Source: Skermanella rosea (GTDB taxonomy: Bacteria > Pseudomonadota > Alphaproteobacteria > Azospirillales > Azospirillaceae). Taken from it: a stretch of DNA of 64,000 nucleotides. Below are positions 34,863-44,399 of this stretch, one piece after another. Each line of letters opens with the position of its first letter. The first letter of the stretch is position 1. Both the position numbers and the translations under genes were made by a program. Location of the stretch: NCBI RefSeq assembly GCF_016806835.2, contig NZ_CP086114.1, forward strand, positions 62,001-126,000. The letters are read 5' to 3'. The notes under the pieces are model-generated. The model saw nothing but the letters and a program-made list of their open reading frames with translations. It was not told where the DNA came from and did not search any database.

Positions 34863-36644
34863 GTGACGGCAGCCCTTGAGAACGGTCCCACCCTGTCCCG
34901 GGGCAGCGACCTCCCCCTCGGATCGCCGGTCGGCGCGCTCTCCGAGTCGATCGTCCCGGCATCGCAGCGGCCAGCGCAGACCCCCTTGCCGCGGGCCCCC
35001 CTGCCGCAATCCGACGTGGCGGTGGATTGTGGCTGGGGCCGGCTGATCCTGGGCCAGACCTTCGGCGATCCCGCCGGCATCGTCGCGGCCCTGCGGGCCG
35101 AGGGACCGGGGCGGCGCGACATCGCTGCCTATATCACCGATCCCCATGTCATGCTGGCTCTGGCCCCGCAGGAACTGTTCCTCGACCCCTCGCACACCTT
35201 CCGGCTGGATCTCGCCGCGGCGTCCCCCGACGAGCGGGTGCCGGTCGGGTTCACGGTGAAGCCGCTGGAGACGGCGGCCCAGATCCGGGAGGTCAACCGC
35301 ATCTACGCATCCCGCGGCATGCTGCCGGCGCCCGACGACTTCCTCCTGGCGCACCGGAACAGTCCGCACCTGACCTATCTGATCGCGGTGGACGGCCGGG
35401 ACGGCGGCGTGATGGGCGCCGTCGGCGGCATCGACCATGCCGAAGCGTTCGGCGATCCGGAGAACGGCTCCTCGCTGTGGTGCCTGGCGACCGATCCCCA
35501 GGCGGCCTATCCCGGCATCGGGGAATGCCTGGTGCGCGCCATGGCAGACAACTTCAAAATGCGCGGACGGGCCTTCATGGACCTGTCTGTCATGCACGAC
35601 AACGCCTGCGCCATTGCGCTCTACGGGAAGCTGGGCTTCGTCCGCGTCCCGGTCTTCTCGATCAAGACCCGCAACGCGATCAACGAGAAGCTCTTCATCG
35701 GGCCGCAGGCCGAGACGCCGCTCAATCCCTACGCCACCATCATCACCAACGAGGCCCGGCGGCGCGGCATCGCGGTGGAGGTGCTGGATGCCGAGACCGC
35801 CTATTTCCGGCTCAGCTTCGGCGGCCGGTCGATCGTCTGCCGGGAGAGCCTGTCGGAACTGACCAGCGCCGTGGCGCTGAGCCGCTGCGACGACAAGGCG
35901 GTGACCCGCCGCGCCCTGGAGAAGGCGGGCCTGCGGGTGCCGCCCCAGCGCCGGGCGGGCGATCCGGCGGACGACAAGGCTTTCCTGGCGGAGCATGGCC
36001 GGGTCGTGGTCAAGCCGGCGCGCGGCGAGCAGGGCAAAGGCATCACCGTCGACGTCCGCTCGGTCGAGGTGCTGGAGCGGGCGATCGCGTCGGCGAAGGC
36101 CCATGCCGACACGGTCCTGCTCGAGGCGTTCATGGAGGGACAGGATCTCCGTATCGTGGTGATCGACTACAAGGTCGTCGCCGCGGCGATCCGCCGCCCG
36201 GCCGAGGTGACCGGCACCGGCAAGCACACCATCGCCCAGCTGATCGAGGCCCAGAGCCGGCGGCGCGCCGCCGCCACCGGAGGCGAGAGCCGGATCCCGC
36301 TCGACACCGAGACGGAGCGGTGCGTGCGCGACGGCGGCCACGGGATGGACGACGTGCTTGCCGAAGGGGAGCGGCTGTTCGTGCGCAAGACCGCCAACCT
36401 GCATACCGGCGGCACCCTGCACGACGTGACGGCGGCGCTGCATCCCGCCCTCGCCGAGGCGGCCGTGGCGGCGGCGCGGGCGCTCGCGATCCCGGTGGTC
36501 GGGCTCGACCTCCTGGTGCCCGATCCGGGCGGGCCGGATTACGTGATCATCGAGGCCAACGAGCGGCCCGGCCTCGCCAACCACGAACCGCAGCCGACGG
36601 CCGAACGCTTCGTCGACCTGCTTTTCCCGCAGACGGCCATTTGA
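34863..36644 (+). CDS. ngg: N-acetylglutaminylglutamine synthetase
   Basis: 593 residues, a fusion of a GNAT acetyltransferase (about 90-285, with PAYPGIGECLVRAMADNFKM in similar form and FMDLSVMHDNACAIALYGKLGF) and an ATP-grasp ligase (about 300-593, with VVVKPARGEQGKGI and VIIEANERPGL). This architecture is that of NAGGN synthetase, which makes the osmoprotectant N-acetylglutaminylglutamine from two glutamate units, with the amide form made by AsnO. The GTG at 34863 follows GAGGAG and was preferred over a TTG at 34821. The usual partner asnO is not in the window. Salt stress control is likely but not shown. Confidence 0.9.
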   Translation: MTAALENGPTLSRGSDLPLGSPVGALSESIVPASQRPAQTPLPRAPLPQSDVAVDCGWGRLILGQTFGDPAGIVAALRAEGPGRRDIAAYITDPHVMLALAPQELFLDPSHTFRLDLAAASPDERVPVGFTVKPLETAAQIREVNRIYASRGMLPAPDDFLLAHRNSPHLTYLIAVDGRDGGVMGAVGGIDHAEAFGDPENGSSLWCLATDPQAAYPGIGECLVRAMADNFKMRGRAFMDLSVMHDNACAIALYGKLGFVRVPVFSIKTRNAINEKLFIGPQAETPLNPYATIITNEARRRGIAVEVLDAETAYFRLSFGGRSIVCRESLSELTSAVALSRCDDKAVTRRALEKAGLRVPPQRRAGDPADDKAFLAEHGRVVVKPARGEQGKGITVDVRSVEVLERAIASAKAHADTVLLEAFMEGQDLRIVVIDYKVVAAAIRRPAEVTGTGKHTIAQLIEAQSRRRAAATGGESRIPLDTETERCVRDGGHGMDDVLAEGERLFVRKTANLHTGGTLHDVTAALHPALAEAAVAAARALAIPVVGLDLLVPDPGGPDYVIIEANERPGLANHEPQPTAERFVDLLFPQTAI

Positions 36645-36672
36645 TCGATCAATTCAGACGGAAGGCATCTTC

Positions 36673-37176
36673 ATGGCAACGAAACATCAACCGCAGGGTA
36701 CCGGGGACGTCCTGGTGCGCGGCCTCCTGGCCGGGGTCGCCGGCGTCGCGGCGATGACGCTGGCGGAGAAGCTGGAGCAGGCGGTGACCGGCCGCCCCAA
36801 CTCCTACGTCCCGGCCCACACCCTCGAACGCCTGCTGGGACTGCCGGAACGGCCGGACGGCGAACGGCTCGGCCTGAACTGGACCATGCACTGGGGCCAG
36901 GGCATCCTGCTGGGCGCGGTGCGCGCCCTGATGGCCCGCCATGGCGTCCGCGGCCCGGTCGGTTCCTTCATCTTCCTCAATCTCAGGCTGATCAACGACC
37001 AGAGCCTGGAGAACGCGACCGGCGTCGGCGCCCCGCCCTGGACCTGGCCGAGGGACGAACAGGTAATCGACCTCCTGCACAAGGCGGTCTACGCCTACGC
37101 GACCGGCTTGGTGGCCGACCGCTTGGTCGAGATCGACGATGCGGCACGCGAGGGCCGGTCGCAAAGGGCTCCCTAG
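36673..37176 (+). CDS. Conserved hypothetical membrane protein
   Basis: 167 residues. Hydrophobic segments lie at about 13-35 (DVLVRGLLAGVAGVAAMTLAE) and 70-90, and around residue 135 (DLLHKAVYAYATGLVADRL). A conserved-looking WTMHWGQGILLGAVRALM and PPWTWPRDEQ occur. The layout resembles small DUF1440-type inner-membrane proteins, without a firm match. It lies 28 bp after ngg on the same strand and may be co-transcribed with it. A GGAAGG site precedes the ATG. Confidence 0.7.
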   Translation: MATKHQPQGTGDVLVRGLLAGVAGVAAMTLAEKLEQAVTGRPNSYVPAHTLERLLGLPERPDGERLGLNWTMHWGQGILLGAVRALMARHGVRGPVGSFIFLNLRLINDQSLENATGVGAPPWTWPRDEQVIDLLHKAVYAYATGLVADRLVEIDDAAREGRSQRAP

Positions 37177-37177
37177 G

Positions 37178-37219
37178 ATCAGGGATTCGGCATCAGGGAT
37201 TCGGCATCAGGGATTCGGG
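37178..37219. repeat. Three tandem 14-bp repeats
   Basis: ATCAGGGATTCGGC occurs at 37178 and 37192 and once more at 37206 with a final G. The third copy contains the stop codon of the antiporter gene (37207-37209), so repeat number could change between strains without harming the protein. Confidence 0.85.
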
Positions 37220-38709
37220 GGTCCCGCCCCGGGAAGCGCGCTCTTCTCGGAGGCGCGGGACCGCAGGTCCGTCTCGCGCAGCATCCGCCGCAGGACCTCG
37301 TCGCCGATCCTGTCTTCCTCCCGCAGGCGCAGCAGGACGAGGCGTTCGGCGTCGAAGCCGTTGACCGGCGTGCTGCCTTCCGCATCGCCGACCGGGTGGG
37401 CCTCGATCATGGTCTTCTCGGCGATCTTCTGTTCGCGCTCCTCCTCCTCTTCCTCGCCAAGGGCCGCGCCGCGGACCGCGGGCCGCAGCGTCAGACCCTG
37501 GAGGACGATCGAGCCGACGATGGTCAGCGCCGTCATGACGAGGATGAGGTCGCGCTCGGCGAAGGGCCTCCCGTCGGGCAGCGTCGCGGGGAGCGACAGG
37601 GCGAGGACGAGGCCGACGATGGAACGTGTCGATGCCCAGGTCATCACCCCGGCGGCCGCGGCCCTGGTGGTCCCGAACTCGTCCTTCCGCCCGCGCAGGA
37701 CGGCGTTCACCGGCGGGATCAGCGTCGTCGCGAAGCCGACCGCGTACTGGACGGCCAGCACCGTCGCGAGCAGGGCCGCGGCGCTCGCCGCGACCTGCAG
37801 GAACGGCCAGTCGCCGAGCGCCCCCATGGCTTCGGGCATGGACCAGCCCGCCAGGAAGAACAGGGCGGCGGACAGCATGAGGCTGGCCTGCTCCCAGAAG
37901 GCCATGGCCGTCAGGCGCGCCTCGGACGTGGACCGCGGCGCACCCGTCTCGCGGTCGATGCGGACCGCGGAGACCACCAGGGCCGCCGTCATGATGACGA
38001 CGGCGACGGACAGGCCCAGCTCCTGGGCGACGACCGCGCCGAGAAAAGGTATCGACACGGAGATGGCGATCTCGACCGGTGCGGGATCCGCCCGTTCGCG
38101 CAGCCACACGACTCCGCGGCCGATCACGGCTCCGGCCGCAGCCCCGCCGACGATGTCGTAGGCGAAGGCGCCGAGGACCGCGGGGACGTCCGGCAGCCCT
38201 TTCGGCAGGGCCTGGATCGCCAGGGCGAAGGCGGAAAGGACCACGATCCGCGACATGATCTCCCGCGCCTTCAGGACGTCGGCGATCGACCGGGGAACAT
38301 AGGGCCGGCCCTTGGCTTCATGGAACAGCCGCGTATCGAAGACCGAGACGAGCGTCGCGATCAGGACGGCGCTGACCGGCGGCAGGCCGGGAAGCAAGTA
38401 TCCCACCGCGACGGCGGCCACGCCGATCGTGGCGATGGTCAGGAGGGCGCCGAGCAGCACGCCGGGAACGAGCGTGAAGCGGAGCAGGTGGAAGGAGATC
38501 CGGACGGTCGCCGCATAGATGACGGGCGGCAGGAACAAGCCGAGGACCAGTTGGGGATCGACCTTCAGCGGCGGCAGCCCGGGGATGAAGGCCGCGGCGG
38601 CACCGGCGGCGAACAGCGCCAGGGAGGTCGGAAGCCCGAGAAGGTGGCTGAGCGCCATCATCGGCCCGACCGCGGCGATGAGCAGGGCTATGAACTCGGG
38701 CTGGCTCAA
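37207..38709 (-). CDS. Cation:proton antiporter (CPA1/NhaP type)
   Basis: 500 residues with about twelve membrane helices. Family signs are QPEFIALLIAAVGPMMALSHLL at the N-terminus, FLPPVIYAATVRISF in helix 3 and VLSAFALAI later, with a cytoplasmic C-terminal tail rich in Glu and Arg. It exchanges Na+ or K+ for protons, which fits the neighbouring osmoprotectant gene. The TTG at 38709 with an AAGGA site 10 nt upstream was chosen; a longer frame to 38805 is not homologous. Confidence 0.87.
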   Translation of the reverse strand: MSQPEFIALLIAAVGPMMALSHLLGLPTSLALFAAGAAAAFIPGLPPLKVDPQLVLGLFLPPVIYAATVRISFHLLRFTLVPGVLLGALLTIATIGVAAVAVGYLLPGLPPVSAVLIATLVSVFDTRLFHEAKGRPYVPRSIADVLKAREIMSRIVVLSAFALAIQALPKGLPDVPAVLGAFAYDIVGGAAAGAVIGRGVVWLRERADPAPVEIAISVSIPFLGAVVAQELGLSVAVVIMTAALVVSAVRIDRETGAPRSTSEARLTAMAFWEQASLMLSAALFFLAGWSMPEAMGALGDWPFLQVAASAAALLATVLAVQYAVGFATTLIPPVNAVLRGRKDEFGTTRAAAAGVMTWASTRSIVGLVLALSLPATLPDGRPFAERDLILVMTALTIVGSIVLQGLTLRPAVRGAALGEEEEEEREQKIAEKTMIEAHPVGDAEGSTPVNGFDAERLVLLRLREEDRIGDEVLRRMLRETDLRSRASEKSALPGAGPPNP

Positions 38710-38852
38710 GGGTCGCTGTCCTTTGGCGATGCGGCAGGGCCTCCAACAGCGGGAACGGCGGAGTGTCCCGCCGCCTTTCGATTCGTCGACACAACTGCGA
38801 CACACCGCCTGTTGCAGTCATAGGCATCAGCAATCATTCTGGTAACGTCGAC

Positions 38853-39953
38853 ATGGCCGCAGACAAGGACGCTCCACAGAACCGCAGCGTGGTCCAGGCG
38901 CAGCCGAACCTGGAACTCTGGCCATTCGTGGCGGTCGTCCAGGCATCGCATACGCCGACGATCCTCACCGACCCCCGTCTGCCCGACAATCCGATCATCT
39001 TCGCCAACGACGCCTTCCTGCGGCTGACCGGCTACCGGCGCGACGAGATCCTGGGGCGAAACTGCCGCTTCCTGAGCGGGCCGGAGACGGACCGGGAGAT
39101 CAGCAACGCGGTACGGAACGCCGTCGAGGAGGCGCGCGCCGTCAGCATGAGACTGCTGAATTACCGGAAGGACGGTTCAGCGTTCTGGAACCAGCTCCAT
39201 ATCAGCCCGATCTTCGACGAGGTCGGCATGCTGGCCTACTTCGTCGGATACCAGCACGATGTCACCGCCGAGGTCGAGGCGGAACAGTCCCTTCACGCCG
39301 CCCGGCGGGAACTCGAGGAGCGGCTGGCCGAACGCGAGCGCCTGATCATCGAGATCCATCACCGGGTCCGCAACAATCTGCAGACCATCGTCGGACTTCT
39401 CAACCTGCAAATGCGGCGCGGCGATCCCGGCCTGAGGCAACAGTTCAACCTCGTCACGCAGCGCGTCCGCGTGCTCGGCAGCATCCACGAACAGCTGGAG
39501 CGCTTCAACCAGTGGACCGCGATCGATTTCGGCCGGCATCTGGAGGAGACCTGCGGCATGCTGACGACCGCCTTCGAGGAACAGGTCGCGATCCAGGTCG
39601 AGGCCGACTCCTTCATGTGCGACATCCAGGCGGCGGTACCCCTGGGCCTGATCGCGAACGAACTGATCGCGGCCAGGATCGATCACGGGATCAGGAACGG
39701 TTCGGCCGAGCACGGCGCGATCCGCGTCGTCTTCAGGCACCACCGGCGGAACGGCATGATCGAGCTGGTGGTCGGCGACGCGGCGGAGGGGAACGGCCCG
39801 ACGGCTGCCGGACCGACCTTCCCGCCGAACGATATCGTGGACGTGCTGGTCGAGCAGATCGGAGCCGAGCTCACCGTCGATCCGGCGGGCGGCTCGAAGG
39901 TGCGATTGACCGTCCCCTATTCGGCGATCGATCAGCGTTCCGACATGCGCTGA
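38853..39953 (+). CDS. LOV-domain histidine kinase (HisKA_2 type)
   Basis: 366 residues. The LOV/PAS domain (about 22-140) has Cys71 in GRNCRFLSG, the residue that forms the flavin adduct under blue light. A helical linker leads to a HisKA_2 domain with His170 in IEIHHRVRNNLQTIVGLLNLQ. The ATPase part is degenerate: the N box reads ANELIAARIDHG without the second Asn, and the usual DxGxG motif appears as VGDAAEGNGP. Blue-light signalling, or a sensor with weakened kinase activity, is likely. It is divergent from the antiporter. Confidence 0.88.
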   Translation: MAADKDAPQNRSVVQAQPNLELWPFVAVVQASHTPTILTDPRLPDNPIIFANDAFLRLTGYRRDEILGRNCRFLSGPETDREISNAVRNAVEEARAVSMRLLNYRKDGSAFWNQLHISPIFDEVGMLAYFVGYQHDVTAEVEAEQSLHAARRELEERLAERERLIIEIHHRVRNNLQTIVGLLNLQMRRGDPGLRQQFNLVTQRVRVLGSIHEQLERFNQWTAIDFGRHLEETCGMLTTAFEEQVAIQVEADSFMCDIQAAVPLGLIANELIAARIDHGIRNGSAEHGAIRVVFRHHRRNGMIELVVGDAAEGNGPTAAGPTFPPNDIVDVLVEQIGAELTVDPAGGSKVRLTVPYSAIDQRSDMR

Positions 39954-39970
39954 CGCCGTCGAACCGCCGG

Positions 39971-41833
39971 TCAGGCGGCACTGCAGATATCCACCACCAG
40001 GGCTCTCAGCTTGTCCGCCAGGACCGGCTTGTGGACCAGGTGGCAGTCGGCCTTTTCCGCCTCCGCCAGCCGCTCCGGCGAGGTATCGCCGGTCAGCAGG
40101 ATCGCGCCGCGCGTGCCATGGCGGCGGGCGATGACGACGGCCTCGGTGCCGCGCTGGCCGTGCCCCAGGGTATAGTCGGCGACCACGAGGGTCGGCGGTG
40201 TATCGATCCCCGCGAGGATGGTTTCCATCTCTTCCAGGGTACGGACGGCGTGGACGTCGAGACCCCACGAAGCCAGCATCAGCTCCATCGCCTGGAGGAC
40301 CAGCGGCTCGTCGTCGATCACCAGGGCCGAGGACCCCGCCAGGATGTCCGAGGCGAGACCCTGGACGTCCGCGGCGGGGGCGGACTCCTCGCCCGCGAGG
40401 GGCAGGATCAGCGAGAAGACCGACCCGCGCCCGACTTCCGAGACCACGTCGATCCGGGTACCGAGCAGTTCCGAAACCCGCCGCGCCGTGGCCAGGCCGA
40501 TGCCGAACCCTCGGGAATGGTCGTGCGACCTGTCGTCGATCTGATAGTAGTCCTCGAAGATGCGGCAGAGCTCCCCGGGCGCTATGCCCCGCCCGGTGTC
40601 GCCCACTTCCAGGACGGCCCGACCGTCGCGGACATGGGTGAACACCGTCACGCCGCCTTCCAACGTGTACTTGATCGCATTGGAGATGAGATTGCGCAGG
40701 ACAAGCTCGACCAGCAGGGGATCCGAGCGGACCGTCAGGTCCACGGGCGGCATGTGCAGGCGGAGGCCGGCTGTCCGGGCCGGCCCCTGGAACTCGCCAT
40801 GGAGGCGCTGGAGCAGTTCATCGAGTTCGAAGACGCGCAGATCGGCCCGGACGATTCCCGCGTCCAGCCGTGCCACCTCGAGCAGCCCGTTCAGCATTCC
40901 CGTCAGGCTGTCGAGGCTGTTGGCAAGCGGCTCGACCAGCTCGCGGTCCCCGGGATCGAGCTTCTGTTGCATCAGCAGGTGGAGGAACAGGTTGGCCGAG
41001 GTGACGGGCTGGCGGAGATCGTGGCTGACCGACGCCAGGAAGCGCGACTTCGCCCGGCTGGCCTCCTCCGCCTCGGCGCGCGCGGCGATCGCTTCGTCTC
41101 GGACCTTGCACAGGGCTTCCTCGGCAAGCTTCCGGTCGGTCACGTCCAGGTTCAGGCCGGTCATGCGGATCGGGCGGCCCCGGCCGTCGCGGAGGATCTG
41201 CCCTCTTCCTTCCAGCCACCGCATACCTTTGTCCGGGTGCGTGATCCGGTACTGCACGTAGAAATCGGGCGCGCTGCCCTGAAGGGTCTCTTGCAGGATG
41301 CGATCGGTCTTCGCCCGGTCGTCGGGGTGGATGCTCTCCAACCAGCATTCCAGCGACGGCTTGACAGTCCCGGGATCCAGGCCATAGAGGTCGAAATATG
41401 TTTCCGACCAGGTGAATTCGCCGGTGTCGATTCGCCAGTCCCAGGTGCCCGCCCCGGCATAGCGCTGTGCCATGGAGAGGAGGCGTTCGCTCTCCTCGAT
41501 CTCCAGGGTACGCTCGGACACCCGATGTTCCAGCTCCTGGTTCGCCCGGATGAGCTCGTCGTTGGAAACGGTCAGTTCCTCGATGAGGATCTGGAGTTCC
41601 TCCGCCATGACCATACCGGCCGCCTGGGCCTCGCGGGCATTCTCCTCGATCTGGCGCGACAGCGCGTCGAGCAGCCTTTCCTGATGGTCGATCTTCCTGT
41701 TGGCGTGCTCGATCTCCAGCGTCCTCGCCGCGAGGAGCGACTTCACCCTGTCGAGTTCGAGGGAAAGCTGGGCAGCCTCCTCGCGGGCATCCTCGGCGAT
41801 CGCGAGCGCCTGCTCGACATCATGGTCGAACAT
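39971..41833 (-). CDS. PAS hybrid histidine kinase with C-terminal receiver
   Basis: 620 residues. A long coiled coil (1-105) precedes PAS (about 115-225, GTWDWRIDTGEFTWSETYFD), HisKA with FLASVSHDLRQPVTSANLFL, the HDLRQP variant of the H box, HATPase with NLISNAIKYT and DTGRGI plus GFGIGLATARRV, and a receiver with LVVADYTLGHGQRG (Asp in VVADYTLG) and a closing HKPV. No membrane segment. It converges on the LOV kinase gene, with 17 bp between ends. Upstream extension to 41914 is possible; the ribosome site is weak. Confidence 0.9.
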   Translation of the reverse strand: MFDHDVEQALAIAEDAREEAAQLSLELDRVKSLLAARTLEIEHANRKIDHQERLLDALSRQIEENAREAQAAGMVMAEELQILIEELTVSNDELIRANQELEHRVSERTLEIEESERLLSMAQRYAGAGTWDWRIDTGEFTWSETYFDLYGLDPGTVKPSLECWLESIHPDDRAKTDRILQETLQGSAPDFYVQYRITHPDKGMRWLEGRGQILRDGRGRPIRMTGLNLDVTDRKLAEEALCKVRDEAIAARAEAEEASRAKSRFLASVSHDLRQPVTSANLFLHLLMQQKLDPGDRELVEPLANSLDSLTGMLNGLLEVARLDAGIVRADLRVFELDELLQRLHGEFQGPARTAGLRLHMPPVDLTVRSDPLLVELVLRNLISNAIKYTLEGGVTVFTHVRDGRAVLEVGDTGRGIAPGELCRIFEDYYQIDDRSHDHSRGFGIGLATARRVSELLGTRIDVVSEVGRGSVFSLILPLAGEESAPAADVQGLASDILAGSSALVIDDEPLVLQAMELMLASWGLDVHAVRTLEEMETILAGIDTPPTLVVADYTLGHGQRGTEAVVIARRHGTRGAILLTGDTSPERLAEAEKADCHLVHKPVLADKLRALVVDICSAA

Positions 41834-42103
41834 CTGTCCGTCCCGGCGATCCGGTCGCCCCGGATGCTGGTGGTCTCGCGCCAACAAGGGTGCCTCTTCG
41901 GGTCTCGCGGCCAATCACGCTGATCTTTTCATGAGCACAATACCGATTGACAGCAGGAATTTTCCACATTTCGCTTCCGAGCAACCCGCCGAGACAACGA
42001 ACAACCATGGCTGCAAAGGTTTCCCGGCGACCGTGCGAGACAATGGATATACGCCCATGGGACAGTCGGGCTATCGCCGGCATGACGGTCGCGCGGGACC
42101 TCG

Positions 42104-42871
42104 TCACAGGACGGCGAGCATCCCGCCGTCGACATAGATGATCTGCCCGTTGACGTAGTCGGATGCCGGCGAGGCCAGGAAGACGACGGTTCCGACCAGT
42201 TCGTCGGGACGGCCCCAGCGCCGGGACGGCGTCCGCCCCTTGACCCAGGCGTCGAAGGTCGGGTTGTCCATCAGGGCCCGGTTCATGTCGGTCGTCATGT
42301 AGCCGGGGCCGATCGCGTTGGCCTGGATCCCGGACTCGGCCCATTCCGCCGTCATGGCGCGGGTCAGCATCTTGATCCCGCCCTTGGCGACCGTGTAGGG
42401 CGCGATGGTGGCTCGGGCCAGGTCGCTCATGAGCGAACCGATATTGACGATCTTGCCCCGGCCGCGTGGAATCATGCGGCGGGCCGCCTCGCGCCCGATC
42501 ACGAAGGCGCTGGTCAGGTTGATCTCGATGACCCGGCGCCACTCCTCGGTCGAGAGGTCGACCATGGGCTTCCGCAGCTGGATACCGGCGTTGTTGACCA
42601 GGATGTCGACCTCGACCCCCTGGCGGTCGAGGGCTTCGAAAGCCGCCGCGACCGCCGCTTCGTCGGTCACGTCGAACCGGGATTCCAGGACGGTATGGCC
42701 GTCGCCCCGAAGGGCCGACGCGGCGGCGCCGAGGCGATCGGCATCGGAGCCGTTGAGGATCACGGCGGCCCCGGCCTCGGCCAGCCCGCGCGCCATCGCG
42801 TTGCCCAGGCCGCGGGACGATCCGGTGACGAGGGCCGTGCGGCCGGTGAGGTCAAAAAGCGTCTTCGACAC
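42104..42871 (-). CDS. idnO: SDR oxidoreductase, probable gluconate 5-dehydrogenase
   Basis: 255 residues. Cofactor motif TGSSRGLGNAMA (residues 16-27), NNAG, catalytic Ser in VNIGSLMSD and YTVAKGGIKML. The opening LFDLTGRTALVTGSSRGLG and the ending NGQIIYVDGGM are typical of IdnO/Gno enzymes that interconvert gluconate and 5-ketogluconate. With the lactonase and Gfo/Idh dehydrogenase at 15-17 kb it may complete a gluconate-forming and -using route, though they are 25 kb apart. Confidence 0.8.
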   Translation of the reverse strand: MSKTLFDLTGRTALVTGSSRGLGNAMARGLAEAGAAVILNGSDADRLGAAASALRGDGHTVLESRFDVTDEAAVAAAFEALDRQGVEVDILVNNAGIQLRKPMVDLSTEEWRRVIEINLTSAFVIGREAARRMIPRGRGKIVNIGSLMSDLARATIAPYTVAKGGIKMLTRAMTAEWAESGIQANAIGPGYMTTDMNRALMDNPTFDAWVKGRTPSRRWGRPDELVGTVVFLASPASDYVNGQIIYVDGGMLAVL

Positions 42872-42915
42872 GGGCGTTTCCAGTATTCATTGTCGGTCAG
42901 GCCATCATGGGCCAG

Positions 42916-43701
42916 TCAAAGCTGAACCTCCACCTCGGCGGCGATACGCCAGACGTCGTCCTTCGACAGGGCCCCGACCACGACATACGTATATCCGTTC
43001 TCGTTCCAATGACCAACCTTGACGCCGTGATGCTTCTCGACCGCGAAGGAGCGGTAGCTTTCCTCGCCCATTGTGATGCAGAGGGCGACCGGCGCTCCGG
43101 CGGGCCGCGTATAGATCAGCTGGGCGACGGGGTTGCCCGCCAGAACCAACATCCGGGCGCCGGCGAAATCCAGCCCCTGGCGGGACAGGTCGGGGACGAT
43201 CAGTTCCAGGTTCAGCCGGCTGCCCAGCCACTGCTCTATGTGCGTCTTCCGCGTCGCGGGCACCTCGACCAGATGCTCCTTCTCGCGCGCATAGATGATG
43301 TGGTACTCGGCGATCTCCTCAAGCACCTCGGCGCTCATCGAGGCGGAGTCCTGCGACCAGCGCCACGCCGCGTCGAAGACATAGTTGCCGCCGATCAGCA
43401 CAAGGAGCGACGCGGCGAGCGCATGGCGGCGCCACCGGCCGCCCGACACGGTCCGGAACAGCGCCCGCTTCGGCGCGGGAGGGTCGGCGGGCTCGGCCGC
43501 CAGGGCCAGGAACTTCTCCGGGGGCGGCCCGAAGCGCTGCTCCGAGAAGGTGGTGCGCAACCGTGCCGTTGCCCAGCGCAACTCCTCAACCCTTCGGCGG
43601 GCAGCCTCGTCCTTGGCGAGCAGGCCATCGACTTCCGCGAGTTGATCCGAATCCAGTTCACCATCAACATAGGCAGCCAGAATAGCGTCATCGACAGCCA
43701 T
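42916..43701 (-). CDS. Anti-sigma factor
   Basis: 261 residues. A cytoplasmic anti-sigma domain (1-50: DDAILAAYVDGELDSDQLAEV, with no zinc ligands) leads to one membrane helix (about 93-109) and a periplasmic sensor domain of 150 residues. The start lies 5 bp after the sigma gene stop, so the pair is one operon. It should hold the ECF factor inactive until a periplasmic or envelope signal releases it. Confidence 0.88.
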   Translation of the reverse strand: MAVDDAILAAYVDGELDSDQLAEVDGLLAKDEAARRRVEELRWATARLRTTFSEQRFGPPPEKFLALAAEPADPPAPKRALFRTVSGGRWRRHALAASLLVLIGGNYVFDAAWRWSQDSASMSAEVLEEIAEYHIIYAREKEHLVEVPATRKTHIEQWLGSRLNLELIVPDLSRQGLDFAGARMLVLAGNPVAQLIYTRPAGAPVALCITMGEESYRSFAVEKHHGVKVGHWNENGYTYVVVGALSKDDVWRIAAEVEVQL

Positions 43702-43706
43702 CGCAA

Positions 43707-44237
43707 TCACCACAACTTCACGATATTGTCCGATCGGGATGAAGGCTCCTCGATCCGCTTGGCAAGCGCGATACGTCCACGCGACACCCGGCTCATGACC
43801 GTGCCGACGCAGATGCCAAGTATTTGAGCGGTTTCCTTGTAACTCAAACCATCGACGCATACCAGCGTCAGCACGCTGCGCTGCTCCTCCGGCAATTGAA
43901 GGAGGGTGCGATAGACGGCGTCCAGCATCAGCAGGTTCTCGGCCGCGGTCGCCCCTTCTCCGCATTCCACGTCGGACGCCTCGTCGAGAGGCGCTCGGGT
44001 ACGCCGGAATGCGCTGCGCTGCTCGTCGATCCAGGCGCGATGCATGATACAGTACAACCAATTGTCCAGGCGGGTTCCGGGAGTCCATTGCTCGGATCGT
44101 TCGAGGGCCCGTTCACAGGCATGCTGGACCAAGTCCTCCGCACTATCCAGCGAACCAGTTAAACTGACGGCGAATCGTTTCAATCTCGGATACAGCGGTA
44201 CCAGATTGCTACGGATGTGGTCTTCTGTTGTTTTCAT
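43707..44237 (-). CDS. ECF RNA polymerase sigma factor
   Basis: 176 residues. Sigma region 2 (LKRFAVSLTGSLDSAEDLVQHACERAL ... DNWLYCIMHRAWIDEQR) and region 4 (LQLPEEQRSVLTLVCVDGLSYKETAQILGICVGTVMSRVSRGR) are complete. It is followed by its membrane-bound anti-sigma factor. Target genes are not evident from position. A GGTGA-type site precedes the ATG. Confidence 0.93.
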   Translation of the reverse strand: MKTTEDHIRSNLVPLYPRLKRFAVSLTGSLDSAEDLVQHACERALERSEQWTPGTRLDNWLYCIMHRAWIDEQRSAFRRTRAPLDEASDVECGEGATAAENLLMLDAVYRTLLQLPEEQRSVLTLVCVDGLSYKETAQILGICVGTVMSRVSRGRIALAKRIEEPSSRSDNIVKLW

Positions 44238-44399
44238 TGTTTCACCGAGATGGCACCCGCCCTACACTGCTGACCTGACGAGAAAAGGCATGTCCATATT
44301 CCAGACCAGGGGAAGCCCAGAAGAACATACGCCTTTATCGTCGGCAAGCCTGGTCGAGTTCGGCGCAAGGGGCCTTGCTTTCGTCCGGCGGGTATTCGT

